64,000 nt of DNA. It comes from Ischnura elegans. Its lineage: Eukaryota; Arthropoda; Insecta; Odonata; Coenagrionidae. Shown piece by piece: positions 1 through 13,424 of this stretch. A program made the translations under genes and the position numbers. The stretch is taken from NCBI RefSeq assembly GCF_921293095.1, contig NC_060254.1, positions 61,488,069 through 61,552,068 of the forward strand, read 5' to 3'. Under the pieces are notes generated by a model, which was not told the origin of the DNA, did no database searches, and saw only the letters and a program-made list of their open reading frames with translations. How positions within the stretch are numbered: the stretch's first letter is position 1; each line of letters begins with the position of its first letter.

Positions 1-640
1 TTCTAAATGGCTCTTGTACGTAATGCAATCTATAACCAAAATTTAGTAAAAATATTCCCTAAATGACGAAGGATTGGAAAACCACCAACGGTAATATGAT
101 AGGAAATTTTGACAGGAGACATTCAATGACGAATTATTCCACATATCACCAGGTATAACCATTTCTATAAGTATTCACCTCCTGCATTTTGAACTGACAG
201 ACAAGTTTCACCCGAATTCAAAATGATTATTTTCGTTAAATGAAAAAGAAAGTTCATAACCTTAATATGCTTCACAATGATTTGGGAATAAGCAGCTAAT
301 TTCAGATCGGATTATTATTTTTAATTGCAAATCATCTCTCTTGAGCCGAAAGTGGAATAGAGGAAAATCAGAAAATAAGCCAGCCACAATTTCCCGCTCT
401 ATACAATAGGATTCACAGGAAATTTTCCAAAAATATTACGCTCTAAATTCTCAGGTATCTTCCACTCAACCATTATCCAGAACGCGAACGGTGTCGCATA
501 CACCAATTCGATTTCGCCGAGCATTGGAAATCAGACGAGGCTCGTATGCGGAATAGTGGAGCAAAATAGTTTTGCCGGTAGAAACGGTGTCGAAGACACT
601 ACACGAATATAGGGCGCCCCGCCCCTCCGTTATCTAGCTA
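1..640. other. Intergenic, no gene seen
   Basis: AT-rich, with a GC-richer stretch at 475-640 that has CGAACGGTGTCG-type words. No ORF, RNA or repeat that I can support. Confidence 0.4.
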
Positions 641-644
641 ACAA

Positions 645-1345
645 CCATGGGAACTACATATAGGAGCCCCAATTCCATTCCTAAAGGTAATTTTACACTG
701 TGCAACATGTTATATGGTTATATGTAGCAAGTTACTTGTAACATTTGTTTTACATAACATTTTTTTATAAAAAGAGTCCAGCAGAGCCAAAACTGCACAA
801 ATAGCATATAAATAATTACAGATTCAGTCCTAGCCCACCCGTCAACTGGCTATCCCAACCATGCGCCTCACCTCTTTTTTTAACGTTACACATTTTCCCA
901 CTTCGTGCGGGAAACCAAAAACTTGTCATATAACACGAATGTTTGTTTTCTATAAAAACGTTGCATGCAACTTGTTACACAGATTTGTGAATTTTTCGTA
1001 AAACACGCTATATGTAACTTGTTTATGTAACATGTTACACAGTGTAAACCCTCCTTTACAAGGCTGATTTCTGTTTCCACTGCGGTTGCATTTCAATCTC
1101 TTTTCAAAAATGTCCACCATGCGGCGTAAATTTCGTACATATATTCTCTGTGCAGAAAATATGTAAATTTCGGTTAACACACCTAATTACACCTTACTTA
1201 CCCGTGAAATTCGGATGACATTGTCCGTCAGCGACGCGAGTGGCGACTTCTGTAAACCCACTGCAATGCGCGGTGGGAGACAACACATATGAGGCCGACT
1301 TGACTATCCTCTATTATAATATTCGTGCTAAAAACTCTAACCACC
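645..1345 (+). repeat. Interspersed repeat R1, copy a
   Basis: One of four related copies. Shared landmarks are GCGACTTCTGTAAACC, ATGCGCGGTGG and a GAGGCCGACTTGA stretch before TAATATTCGTG. This copy is interrupted by the 685-1054 MITE. Confidence 0.85.
685..1054. mobile_element. Foldback MITE with AACATGTT subterminal words
   Basis: The left GGTAATTTTACACTGTGCAA and the reverse complement of the right, GGAGGGTTTACACTGTGTAA, form the ends. ACATGTTA and its kin repeat inside both ends. It interrupts an interspersed repeat (645-1345): sequence equivalent to 15,075-15,003 (reverse) is continuous where this copy is split. Confidence 0.82.
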
Positions 1346-1689
1346 GTCTCCGAAAATTTTCCTGCCGGGGAAAAGCGAGAATTCTTCCCGAGAGGGTTAT
1401 TTTACACTCGTTTTCAGCGTTATTTTTCCTCCGAGCGGTTCCGAGTCGCATGAGTACTTCCCACCCGCTACACTTTGCTCATTCTCATTGGCTCGCACGC
1501 GTAAGCAGGAGACGCCTTCTTGTTCCACCGAGCCCACTTTCACTTCCTCAACCTCTTGATGCACCAGCAGTAGTCGGACGTGGCATGTGATATGCATTCA
1601 CCGCTATATATATTCCATCCACTATGCAAACGAACGGAAGCACAATGTGGGAGAGATAAGTAGACGAAATTCTGAACTTGGAGGTTCAC

Positions 1690-1800
1690 ACCAAGGACGA
1701 TGTGCGTCATGAAAAAATATTTGGATTAACCGATGTTCGAACCAGGATCTCCCGATTTTCCGCTAGGCGTGTAGCCAAATACACCACCAAGCCACTAAGT
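1690..1800 (-). mobile_element. tRNA-derived SINE of another type
   Basis: The minus strand has GTGGCTTGGTGGTGTATTTG (A-box-like) and, 35 bases on, CCTGGTTCGAACATCGG (B box GGTTCGAAC). The distance fits a tRNA promoter, but the acceptor stem does not pair. Confidence 0.6.
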
Positions 1801-4050
1801 TTTACATTTCGTATAAATCAACTCATTTTGGCGTGACTTGGTGAAACGATGAGATATTCATGGTGAAGCAAAAACCCAGTACCTACTGAAAAATAAAAGT
1901 TTGTGGAAGAGTACTGGGTTTTTACTTCACTACGAATTTTACATTGTTTTCCTGTATGTTTCTCATTCGCGATTAATGCAAATAAAACTGAATGGTTTAA
2001 AATTAGGTCTATCTTCAACCATAAGCCGAAATAGTCGAGCCTTGAAAAACATACTTATTATCCCAAATCCGCCTAGGAATAAGATCTATTCATCGAATGT
2101 AGATTTTCGCAGCGATTAGATACACTATGATAAATCATTTTCTCCTGTTGGCTTTCCCGGTAGGAAATTCCACACAGAAGTACACCCGAAAATGGTTTAT
2201 ATTAGGAAATAAGATGTGGCTTCAATGGCAGTGTAACTGGGGCGAACTTTTAACGCCCAATGCCAACTCCATCCATTGTAAAAATTCCACCAAAACCAAT
2301 ACATATGGAAATATGCCACACTCCAGGGCTGATATAAGTTGGCTCAGCAGCGGTGTGCAGACCTAAGAAATACCCATGAAAATACTTTCAATAAGAAATT
2401 ATTCCAATGACAAAACCGGAAAAAATCACGCGTCAAGCTCTCAAAATTGGATGAACAAAGAATGACAGAAATTAAATCGTAAAATAGCCAAAATTTCCTT
2501 ATTTATTCCTCTCAATGAACTTTCAAGGAAAATAATAGAATATCAGATAAATATTTTTAACAGATGCGTATACGTAAAAATATTTTTCAAAGGAAGCAGG
2601 TAAACTGCATATTTTCTATACTGAAAAAGCAATGCATAATTACCTAAATGGAAGAGTAAATAGAAGCGCTTTTACGATGTCTCCTTTAAAATTAATGATT
2701 TTTTGCTTCCGTAAATTCAGTCCACCGTTTCGGCAAATACAAAATAATTACCAAAACTAACTACTCAAATGCAAAGAACGTAAATATTAACCTATGAGTC
2801 TCCAGAGGAAAAGGTACTTTTTGCTTGTCAACGCGAGACTTTGAATTTATGGAAAAAATACGAAGTGCTAACAGCGAATTATTGTTCCCTGGGTAATTTT
2901 TTCATCTATGGACCAATTTATTGAACATAATGTGGTCAAATTTTATTTTCATTTAGAAATTCTCATTTCACTGAAATCACACTGGTTATTTTCCCAGTAT
3001 TCACCGAGATGTACTTCCATCCAAGTAATTTTAGTCTCTAGTGAGGGAAGAATCTCACACGAATTGCCTTATCAAACGAGAAAAATCGCGAAAGGCACTG
3101 ATTAAAACAGAACTTCTGAAAACAAAACTCAAAATATTCTCCCCATCACCCATCCCTGAACGAGCAATAGATTTCCCGAGTATGAGGCAAAATTAGAAGA
3201 AGATACACCGTTAAAATCGTCAATTACGCTTCGAGAAAAACGCCGAAACCTAAGGCGTTCAAAAAAAGCCCAATTATGAAATAATATTCCTTCCTTACAG
3301 CCTAGGTCTTTTCAATCATGAATGGTAATTACATCCCCCAGCTACCGATGTGTAGAATTAAGCCTGAAGTGAATACACGCATCGTAGGATGAGAACACGG
3401 AACACACTTGTACATGCTAATACCTCCACCAGCTCAACACCGCGAGTGGGAACAGCAATAATAACCGCGAGAGAGGCCTTGAGGAAGCGATTTTTCCCAC
3501 ATAATGTAAGTCACGGGGGATTTGCGAGTCCGTTAATGTATTTCGGGTTCCACACGTGAGAACACGACTACCGTACGGAAGTCCAAGCGATAAGCAACCG
3601 TTAAATCCATCTGAACACTCGTGTAGCTGTACTTGGGAGGTATTTTGCCTATCAATTAAATGCACGAAGTGGGCGCACTGCCATCGGATACTGAAGTCCA
3701 TGCCAATCCTATTCCAACGCATGGATCACTGCGCAGGTACGTACGCACTTTTCGAAGATTATCGCATTACTGTGGGCTGTCTAAACGCATGCATCATTCC
3801 ATAAATTAGGGAAGCAATACGTTCCTAAAAGGAGGACCAGATTGCCTGAGAAAAAGTATTTTTAAGCGTGATTTTGAGGGTCAAAGGTAACCTGATGAAA
3901 TCTATGCAGCATTATAATTAATCATTTTGAATAAATACTATTATAAAAAAATATCAGGTCCAACAAATGAATGATAGAGTTTACCTAACCTTGAATTTTC
4001 CGAATATTATAGGTTGTAAGTGATTTTAAGATTATTCCATTCAATAAATA
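1801..4050. other. Intergenic, no gene seen
   Basis: Short ORFs only, with no protein family resemblance. No tandem structure beyond simple A/T runs. Confidence 0.4.
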
Positions 4051-5092
4051 TCATGAGTATAATGAGCGCAATGAGTATAGATATATAAAAATAGATGGAA
4101 AAACGCGTTGTATGAAAATTTAATGGAAACATTTGTAGTATATAGAAAGAGTTCGATTTGCAAAAGGCTGCATGCCTGAGCTATGTAATGAAATAAGGAT
4201 TTTAAAAATAGTTATTTCCATACAATTTCCATTGTGTCGCATAACTTTCATCGAAAAAAATCATCAGGTGATGAGTGAATTTCGAAAATCTTACCTGGTA
4301 CGTGATGACCATAGCAAGAAATCGTGAAGAGTGAAACCAAAGAAAAGAACACTTAGCGCTCTTTCACTCACGAGAGTGTCGACCGCAACTGGGGTAATGA
4401 TGCCCACAATTGTTCGCGAAGGTATTTACGAGCACGCTCAAGTCCAGTTTTTCAATGAGACGTGAGCCACTGAGTTCACTGATTCTAATTGCCAATATTT
4501 CTCTCCCAGAAATGGAATTCAAGTCACTTCAAGTATTTTTTAAGTCCATCTTTAGCCCGCATTAACTTTCAATCTTCAAGCCAACATCTTTTATCATGAA
4601 TAAAAGATTTTTAGACCTAGATAAAACGCACAATATCACAGAAATCTGGCTGCATAGAGGAAGGTATCTATAATGAAAAAACATGAGGCACTTTACCATA
4701 ATTTTATTTCAAACACAAAACCTTTCGACACAAAAAGTCACCATTGGGAGCAAAACAAATAAGTTTCTTCCTAGCCAAATATTTTTCGTGTACCTGCCGA
4801 CGAATACGGGAGTCGAAAAGTACGGTATATAAGGTAGAAATACTGCTTTAAGACGAAGTAGAGGAAGGAAGTAGTTTTCATTTTTTCCCATTTCCTGCAT
4901 TGGTCATCATGTTCCAGCTAAGATTGTCGAAATTCACTCATCACTTGATGATTTTTTTCCAAGACAGTTATGCGAAACATTGGGAAATGGAAGGAAATAA
5001 CTATTTTTCAACCTTATTTCGTCCCGTCGCAACGCGTCGCTCCGTCTTTTTTCAACACTAAAACTCATTGCGCTTAATCATAGTATGTATCA
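4051..5092. mobile_element. Foldback element with long inverted arms
   Basis: The ends pair: CATGAGTATAATGAGCGCAA at the left and the inverse of CATACTATGATTAAGCGCAA at the right. Subterminal arms 4180-4315 and 4895-5030 also pair (CATCAGGTGATGAGTGAATTTCG against its inverse). It is about 1.04 kb with no recognised transposase. Confidence 0.82.
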
Positions 5093-8000
5093 GATGAAAT
5101 AATCTAAAACTATCACTAACAAACCTGAGTTAACTCACAAAGCCTAATTCGAAAGGAGAGAAAAAAGAGCACCAATTTTCCTTTTCATAGCCATTTGCCA
5201 ATAGAGTAATGCTACATGATATAGCAAAAATAAATTAGGCCTGTTCCAAACATATCATTGTTTATCTTTTTAATCAATTGAGAGCTATAAGAAGGTAGGA
5301 GAAGTTCGCTTAAGGCATTAATCGATCCTTGCAGGCATTTCAAAATGAAAGTTTCGAAATTAATGTCAACGGAAATCGAGTCAAAGCAACTACATTACTG
5401 CGAATAAATCTCAATAATAAATTTTAAAAAACCAACGAGTTCCCAACGTTGATACTCTTCTTGGAGATTAGCTAAGTCAGGCAGAGAGTCGTTAATACAC
5501 AACTCCATATGTAACTAATTTCTATAGTTTTCTTTCCTATAAAAAATTCTAAATTAATGCATAGTTAACAATGAATTGAAATAACGTCGGTCGTAACCAA
5601 CCCTAAGAAGGAAGAGTTTCTCGGTTTTTGAGTGAATGCATTATAATTCCACTTCATATCATTACATCCTAGAGTACCTAATTCAAATTATTGTATTACT
5701 ACAAGTAAAATCAGCATACGGAAACTGGCTACCATATCCGAATTCTGTAGGGCATAGTTGAGTGTAATATTTTAATGCGATAATTTTAACCTCCATGATC
5801 ATAAAAATTTACTTCAATTCTGGCCATGCAGTGTTGCACATAAAATATGTATAAAAATAAATAAAAACCTCGTATCGTTTTTCCAACGACTAACGTGGTT
5901 ATAAAGTCACTTGTTATTTCATTTTACTCGTACTAGTACAATGTTTGTGCTATAGTTTACAGAAGGAAAGGGTAAAGACAAATGATAAAATTTTAGAAAA
6001 TTATATCGGAAAAGGGTTTAGAAGGCTTCGGCATTGAATAAAAAACAAAAAAATCATATTAATTCCTTATTAATTCTGTATATAACAAATTCTACGATTA
6101 AACTGCTGGAGTTTCATTCACAGTTAAATACCCTCTTTCGATTTCTCGAAAAGGGTCGATTTTCATTCCGTGACTCGCCCATAATCACAAAAAGATTCTT
6201 CAAATGACTATCCTCACTTAAGATTAATTAAAGAGAAATTACCCTCACTTAAAGATTATTCTCGAGATTGAACACGAGGCACGATGCTTCATCTTTGATC
6301 TTTGCACGGCGGAGCTCACTTGCTGAGGAGCCTAAGGGGAACAAGTACGCTATTCGACCTCCTTCGTGAGCACCATCGCTGGCTTGTTTGATTCGCCGCC
6401 GCGATTGACTGAGATTACCTCAAAAGAATGCGCAAAAAAAACTGAGGACCAACCTTCTCTGGGTTTCTAACATGCATCGCAATATTGCTCCGATATATGG
6501 CTTTCACAAAGAGTAATAAATAGGATCAAACAAATCATTTTCAATGAGGATAATAAATAATATATAATAATATATAACAATAAATTAGGTTTTTCAATCG
6601 AAGCATAATAAAATTTAGAAAAAATTACGTTCATTCTTCAGACTCTCTCAATCATTTGATTTTAATTCGTGATTTTCTCTATTTAACCATGTAATGCAGC
6701 ATAATTGTCACTGGCGTAACTAGGGCTTGGCTTCGGAGGTAGAAGGTATGGATAACACTGAATAGTACGCCACTATGGGTAATAATACACGAACATTTGC
6801 TTTATATTCGGTGCGATAAAAACTAAACCAGTTATAATTCGCTAATTATGAAAATAAACTACTATTTTGAATAAATTATAGATTAAAAATTACAAATAAA
6901 CATTTAATTATTGTATTTCAAGCTAGTAGGATTTTTGTGATACGAATTCTTTAATATTGTTAGTTTTATACAGGATTGTATCCCCCCACCCCTCTCCTCG
7001 TAATTACACCACTAACAACTGTCACACGGGGGTATTTTATTACATCAAATGCATAGTAAGGATATTTTACAGACAAAAACAGCATTAAGAATACATAGGA
7101 TCAAAAATATCCCTACGAGGTTAGATGCGGCTGAACTAGAGTCTTATGAAGCATAAATACACCAGAAAATGTTTCTGAAGGTTCCATAAAAGACCAAAAA
7201 GCTAGGTGCTCCCAGTAAAAAATTTCTTGAGTAAGATGTAACATGTACCTACGCCGCCATGATATGAAGTCAAGAAAACCATTAATGAAAAATTCATTAA
7301 ATAAACAATCATTTTTATAGTGAATATGTGCACATTATTGAACAGATAAATACGTAAACGTATGTGAACAATTATTTTTTTTAAACAATAGCATTTGGAT
7401 TTTGGCAGAAAATTCTTTGGTATCTAAGTAACAGGAATTTATTAATAGAATACACAAAAATTCTTTTGATAATAACAACTCCTGAGTTCACTAATGTGCA
7501 CATCGCCAGCTATCGCTGATGTTACCTCACACAGAATAGGCTTTTTAGGTCGAGTTAAGGAGGGCTTTTGTTTGCCACATTTTAGAAAAATCACAAATCC
7601 GCCCACAGCCTAAAAAGGAGGACAATGTCGCCAAAATTGATTCCGTAAATGATCGCCACAGGAAGAGATATCTGGCCTTGATTTCGACCATCCGCAACCC
7701 CATTGAAGTAACCCGATTTCTGGACCGTGGAATCCTGCAGAAATGAGTCGCCAGGAAAATTTTTCACCTGTTCGGTGGTTTGCACCGCATTCCTGAAGAA
7801 GTCCGACTTTTCGAGCAAAAAAAAAAAGGATCGAGATTCTCTTTTCGATGTCTCGGCTTCAATAAGAGGTAAAGTTCCAATTGCCCGAATCTGGTTTTTG
7901 CTTGTTCTTTTCCAAAGGATGAATGAATTCAATATCAGAAGACGACACTTCCCGGCCAGAAGCTATGCTGAGGGAGAAAAGAATGGAAGTAGCAGCCTTA

Positions 8001-8450
8001 ATTTCGTAGGGATAACCCTGGTTTTGATTCCGAAACACTCTGAATGCTTCACGATATAAGCCTTAAGAACAAATATCCTTCTCCAACGTAGAAACTATAT
8101 CAGTTCCTTATCTTTCCGTTAACGAAACTTGCTTCGCAAGCCATTGCATAACACCACCTAGTTTCTCCTTTGTACCTATCTTTCCCTTCTATCAACCGAA
8201 TTCTTCTAATTAATAGCGACATTCCAAGATGCCGTTATGACAAAAAATGCCCTTTTCCAGAATAATTTAGTATTTGTGAGAGAGAGACAAGTGACTACCC
8301 CAACATATTCCGCAGAATTATTTATAATTATCGAGGAATACATTTAGTAAATGCCATATATTAGATCCTAATTACATGCTAAACTTTACCTACACGTCAA
8401 TATTTTAATTCATATCGATTATATGAACTCACTCGGAGTGTTAAACCGAA
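5093..8450. other. Intergenic, no gene seen
   Basis: Very AT-rich. Two overlapping ORFs on opposite strands around 7591-8059 share the same bases and have low-information composition, so neither is called. Confidence 0.4.
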
Positions 8451-8645
8451 GGTTGGTTCGGATACGTGAGGGTAAAATTCACCCCAGACTCAGCAAAGGG
8501 TAAGTGAATTTTATTCCCGGGGTAGGGAGGGCACTTCCTTTCCCTATGCCAGCTTCAAGTTAAAGGCTTTGTTTGAGGGAGGCCCTATGACTTACACTGG
8601 ATTTTAACCCGAGACCTTTCGAACAGCAGCACGATCGCCATTACA
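8451..8645 (-). mobile_element. tRNA-derived SINE, copy 1 (diverged)
   Basis: Aligns to the other two through GGTTCGGATACGTGAG, TCACCCCAGACTCAG, GGGGTAGGGAGGGCACTTCC and TTTTAACCCGAGACC. The tRNA-like head is decayed. Confidence 0.7.
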
Positions 8646-10014
8646 AGAGAATACATTAAATAAATACATCACAATCGGCATTACAAATGAAATCATCAGT
8701 CAGTAAGTTCTTAATTTCGGTAGTGTCGTATCCCGCTCGTCTTCGAACGAGATATTAGCAACAATACGAGCATCTCTCGAATGGAAGGAGGTGGAAATAA
8801 AAGGAGTCACTCTGGCCCAATAATAGTGACTTTATTCCCTTAAAGAATGAACAAATATGTTCCCTAGCCTCTTGGCCGTGACTATCCCAGCGAGTAGCCA
8901 CGCCACAACTCAGCCGCGAGCCAAGCTAGGCATACACTTTTAATCTTCCCCAAGGGAAGGTCTAAACCCCTCTTATCTACCCCTGGACCGACATCCACCG
9001 ATCACGTGCGGGTCATCTCGTAGACCTGCACTTTGGACTAGTATGCCTACGTGCAGGCTCACGAGCAGCAATGGCTGCTGGATGCTACAGTAGGAACACG
9101 CCGGATGGGCACCTCTCAGGGAAAATCGGTACTATTATTTGGAGCTGCGCTGCGGCAAGAAAATTTGATACGATTTGTCTTCACTTGTAAGTACAGTGTA
9201 CAAATAAAAATTTTTACAAATGTCATTGTTTTTTATATTCAAAAATACTTTTAATACTTGGTAAAACGTGATTCTTCATTATACCTTTTATCAATTTTTT
9301 TTTAATCCGAAGTTTTAAGCGTGCGGTTAATATTTAAAAATCATGTGTGGATAAAATGTGTGGGTATGCGTTCCGATGCCTAAAATGTTAGAAAATGAGC
9401 ACCGTCACCGATTGTGGCGTGACTGCATCAAAATCTGGTTACCACCTATAATTTAGAAACATTATTGTACTATGGTCGAGAAATGGTGCGACCATAAATT
9501 TAAAATATGCATTCCCTGCAAGGAAAAAGTCACGATAACAAGTTTGATGGAGTTGGAGGGTGGAAATAACGGGGTCCCTAAACCGCAGCCACACCTCTCG
9601 CGACTCGAAAGCAATATACCAATCCAAGTGTAAAGAGCGTGCGCTGAAATCATTTCGTCGGAGGTTTTGTGCGGCGCTGGCCAGACACTTGCTGCGCCCC
9701 TCCCACCACGAACAACCGACCTTTAACGGTATGGTGGTGCGGCCGGCTCCTGAACTGGTTTTCCCGGTGTCCTGCCGGAATCAGCAGTGTGGGAAAAATC
9801 ATAACAATTGCTTTTCATTTGGGGTTTTTGCTAGCCGATGGGCGACGAAGCGTACGAAAAAGCTTTGTTTCAAAATTTTCTAGGACAAGACATTGGAGAA
9901 TTTTGATCTGGGGAGAAGAATACATGATTTCGTTAATCAAAACGGATTTAATTAGATGATCCTAGAAACATACACGTTAAATACGCTCTATGATACAATG
10001 AGGGATTTTGGCAT

Positions 10015-10325
10015 TAATGTAGCGTAATTTTTTGTATGCCAACCTAGGGAGTAAGGTAGAAATGAAATAATATTTTCGGCGCTATCTACATTCAACCGTA
10101 GAAAGTCCATGCTCCCGGGCTTTGGTCTACATCAATTCCTTTTTATCGCTATTGATATGGCATAATAAGTGCGTAATTGTATGATTTTCAACCTATCAAG
10201 TAACGTAGAAAGGAATAGAACGTACAATATGTTCGGCGCTAACTCAATTCAACCAGTATTACATTAGCACTCATGGGCATTAGTCTACATGAATTCGTTT
10301 TAATAGGCATGATAAGCGAAACGAA
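10015..10325. repeat. Imperfect ~150-bp tandem duplication
   Basis: TTTTCGGCGCTATCTACATT and GTTCGGCGCTAACTCAATTC mark equivalent points in two diverged units; GGTCTACATCAATTCCTTTT pairs with AGTCTACATGAATTCGTTTT. No function is visible. Confidence 0.7.
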
Positions 10326-10330
10326 TTTCC

Positions 10331-10995
10331 TTTTAGTTTCCTTCATCAAAGAAAACAAAAGGCATTGATGGCGATTCGTTACCCACCATTAGTGTATTCA
10401 TAATACACAAATTATTTGGTTTTTGAAATACCGGTTTAGACGAATGGCAAGGGTCAAATTTTATCCTCATTTGAAAAAGGCCAGATTGGCGCCCATGCGA
10501 TTCCACTCCACGTGACGTCACAGGGACCTAGTTTCTACACGAGAGGATAGGAGTTATGCATCGTCAGAGGCTACCAATGCATGCATGAGGCACAGAGCTC
10601 AGGGAAACATGTATTAATAATCACCTATTAAAACTGGCTAAGGTCGGAAAGTTTTCTTCGCTTGATAAGGTATTAATAAACCTTTTTTAAGCCATGCGCT
10701 ACCAGACAGGAAGGTACTCAGCTACCCGTTAGCATCCTGCGTCCTATCAGCGGTCAGAGCCTCGATCAAGGTCACCTACCAGGCGGGAGGGGGAACCAGA
10801 AATGCGTCGCACGGACTTTTTCCCCTCATTCCTACTTACGCGTCGCGTTTTCGCGCGCTTGAAATTTTTCACTTTTCATTTGATCGCGAAAAATAGATAT
10901 CGTCTTTAAAAAATCTAAAAACGTGAAATATGTACTCCAGGAGTAATAATCTTTCGATTTAGGTAATAAAAAAATAATAGGAAACCACCCTATTG
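10331..10995 (+). mobile_element. CRE-box MITE family, copy A
   Basis: One of four ~665-bp copies in this window. The consensus ends are CAATAGGGTRGTTTCC as an inverted repeat; this copy's left end is eroded. It carries the conserved CACGTGACGTCAC box near 10510 and, toward the right end, the sequence matching AATAATCTTTCGATTTAG. A short ORF beginning MTSRGVESHGRQ is shared with copy D, but it overlaps non-coding-like sequence. Confidence 0.85.
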
Positions 10996-11483
10996 TGACA
11001 TATCTATCTAAAGACAATCTCCAAACATCTATTCTATAACTTACATTCTCAATTAGAATAATCAACTTAAGCCCTTCTAAGTTAATTTGAATTGTGAACC
11101 TTTCAAATTCTCTAAAATAGATCTTCTATATAATAGTTTATAGGTAATAGATTTTTTCTATTTTATCACGTCGACAGTCGAAAACTTGAGTCTCGTTCTA
11201 TATGATTACCAGCAATTTCAAACATTATCTTGCCACTTTGAGCAAGATTTTGCAAACTTTACAGAACAGTTGAAGAATAAATCCACGTAATTCTTATAGC
11301 CAGATCTAACGCAAAACCAACTCACTGTCTGCTAAAAACTTTCTTATCCAATCTGAATGAGAATTCAAAAGTAAAAGAAACTACTTTGCCATTCATGAAA
11401 TCACCAAGTATTGACTACAGAATTTCCTCATAATCTACTCACTATATAATCCGAAACGTTCAGTCTCTTAAACGGGCATTTTC

Positions 11484-11565
11484 ATACCCATGAGGGCTTC
11501 GAACCTATGACCTTTATGTTGTCAGGACGTTAACCTAACCGCCACCGAGGCCAATCTCAGAGAAG
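11484..11565 (-). mobile_element. tRNA-derived SINE fragment
   Basis: The minus strand reads TTGGCCTCGGTGGCGGTTAG (A-box-like) and then ATAGGTTCGAAGCCCTCATG (B-box-like). No intact cloverleaf is visible. Confidence 0.55.
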
Positions 11566-11803
11566 TGCAACCTAAAACTGGACCGTTTATACGCCGCCTT
11601 AAATAGTTTAATGCTTTTATTATCTTGCAGCGACGACGGAGTGAATTCGAATAATTTTGTAGGGGAGAGAGAAAAACAGTAAGGAGTCATATGGAGAGAA
11701 TGGAGCGTGAACTGAGCGTTGAGAGGATGCTGTTAAAATCTCAAAAGGAAAAGAGCAAAGCAGATGGTTGGGATGAAAGGGAATATGCCGTATGTCGATC
11801 TGA

Positions 11804-11954
11804 ATATTGAAATTAATACTTGCAATTTTCCGCGATTATAAAATTTATTACGACCTAGGCTCCAATGTTACTGCATCATCTTCAAGGCGATGTAGGAAAC
11901 CTAGGTCGTATTAAAATTGTAATCGTGGAAAATTGCAATTATTTATTTCAATAT
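11804..11954. repeat. 151-bp hairpin repeat
   Basis: ATATTGAAATTAATACTTGC and the rest of a roughly 65-bp arm are matched by an inverse arm ending TTGCAATTATTTATTTCAAT. The centre holds CGACCTAGG on one side and CCTAGGTCG on the other. Confidence 0.88.
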
Positions 11955-12031
11955 GGAAAAACTAAACTCCATAACGCTTCATTATTCAGGTTTTATTTGA
12001 TCCGAAGAATTAATTAGAGTATGAAAAAAAT

Positions 12032-12424
12032 TTCCTTGGATATTTCACTTTCACTTATGCCACTAGTTTTTTAACATAACGCTACCCGGGTTTCGATGAG
12101 TAATCACCATCTTCAGGCGTAAATTATTTTGTATTTATCTTATTATTGTTTCCTGGTTACCTAACGGAGTAGGAGATGAATTTTAAAACGGACACCAGAA
12201 TAGGGGAGAAAGAATGGGTAAAGATATCCGTTTATCACATTGCTGTCCTGACTTTCAATAATTTTTAAAACTCAAACTGCTCTCTAATTCACGGCGGTCA
12301 TTGCATAATTTTAAAATGTTCATTTTAAAATCGCTCCTATGGTAGTTGCATATTAAATTGAAACCCGGGTCGCGTTATGTAAAAAACTAGTGGTATAAGT
12401 AAAAGTGAAATATCAAAGATACCT
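12032..12424. mobile_element. MITE with ~65-bp terminal inverted repeats
   Basis: TTGGATATTTCACTTTCACT, then ACTAGTTTTTTAACATAACG and ACCCGGGTTTC on the left, are mirrored on the right by GAAACCCGGGTCGCGTTATG, CTAGTGGTATAAGT and GTGAAATATC. The core is unrelated and non-coding. Confidence 0.88.
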
Positions 12425-12527
12425 TGAGTGAAGAGCCTACCGCACAGTGAAGAATCAGTAAGTGAATTTTGTATGACACTTCAATACGAATCTGCTCAAA
12501 CTGGTACAGTAATAACTTTTGATGAAA

Positions 12528-12763
12528 TTAACAATTATTATTATTAGTTTTAAAACGCAATTTCATTGTTTTCGTCACCTTCAGGAACTGCCGTAGGGAA
12601 TACGCATGCCTATCATAAGGTTTTCCTTTAGAATAATATGCCGAAACTCTTTTCGTGTAGTCAACCAGGTAAATGGCTCTGTCTTTGGGAGATAGCTCCA
12701 GATTCATCTCTTGGAGATCTCTCATCAACGCGTGAAGAATCCTAATTAATCCGAGAAGCATTC
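12528..12763 (-). CDS. Candidate terminal coding exon, unrecognised
   Basis: Minus-strand ORF preceded by an acceptor (CCGTGCAG|GAATG) and open for 78 codons to a stop. The protein has normal-looking composition: LLGLIRILHALMRDLQEMNL, then SPKDRAIYLVDYTKRVSAYY, then KPYDRHAYSLRQFLKVTK. It looks more protein-like than other ORFs in this AT-rich area. No upstream exon or family was recognised. A 210-bp tandem duplication begins right at its acceptor (12768-13172). It could be the last exon of a gene whose other exons lie at higher coordinates, or a chance ORF. Confidence 0.35.
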
Positions 12764-12767
12764 CTGC

Positions 12768-13172
12768 ACGGTACTTACTGATTACTCAATCACGACTAAT
12801 ACGATTGGGTGTCAGTTGATATAAAAAAATTAATTAAATAACAGCACCATATCCCTAACATAATATATGACCAAAATACAATAACACCAACTCTCTTAAA
12901 GCCCATTTTTTGTAGATAGTACCTTAACAGTACCTACGTGAAATTATTTCCAAGACGGCATAAATAAATATTCCTGTATGGTTCTGACTGATTACTCAAT
13001 CACGACTAATACGATTGGGCGTCAGTTGATATAAAAAAATTAATTAAATAGCAGCGCCATACCCCTAGCATATGACCAAAATACAGAAACACCAACTCCC
13101 TTATAGCCCATTTTTTGTAGGTAGTAACTTAACAGAACGTGAAATGATTTCCGAGACTGCATACATAAACAC
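12768..13172. repeat. 210-bp tandem duplication
   Basis: ACTGATTACTCAATCACGAC at 12777 recurs exactly 210 bases later at 12987. The following text (TTAATTAAATA, CACCAACTC, GCCCATTTTTTGTAG) repeats in order with small differences. The duplication starts at the acceptor of the candidate exon at 12528-12763. Confidence 0.9.
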
Positions 13173-13424
13173 ACCCCACCTCCTCATCATACTCGGATGA
13201 CCCCTTCCTGGAAACTCGCTCGGACTTCCCGGAGCAATTTTCTCCCTTTTTTATCAAGAAGAGAAAAAAATAATAATTCCTTCATCCTCGCCGCGTTGGG
13301 ATGGCTTCTGATGAATTGAGGCAATCGAACTACAGCTGGGGGAGGAGGAATTTTCTCCTACGAAAAGGAGGAGATGAAAGTACGGAAGGATGGAGAAGGA
13401 GAGGAAAAGGTGAGGGCATGGCTG

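Noticed and set aside
7591-8059. Overlapping ORFs on opposite strands of about 110 codons each
   Set aside because: They occupy the same bases; neither has a recognisable motif or splice context.
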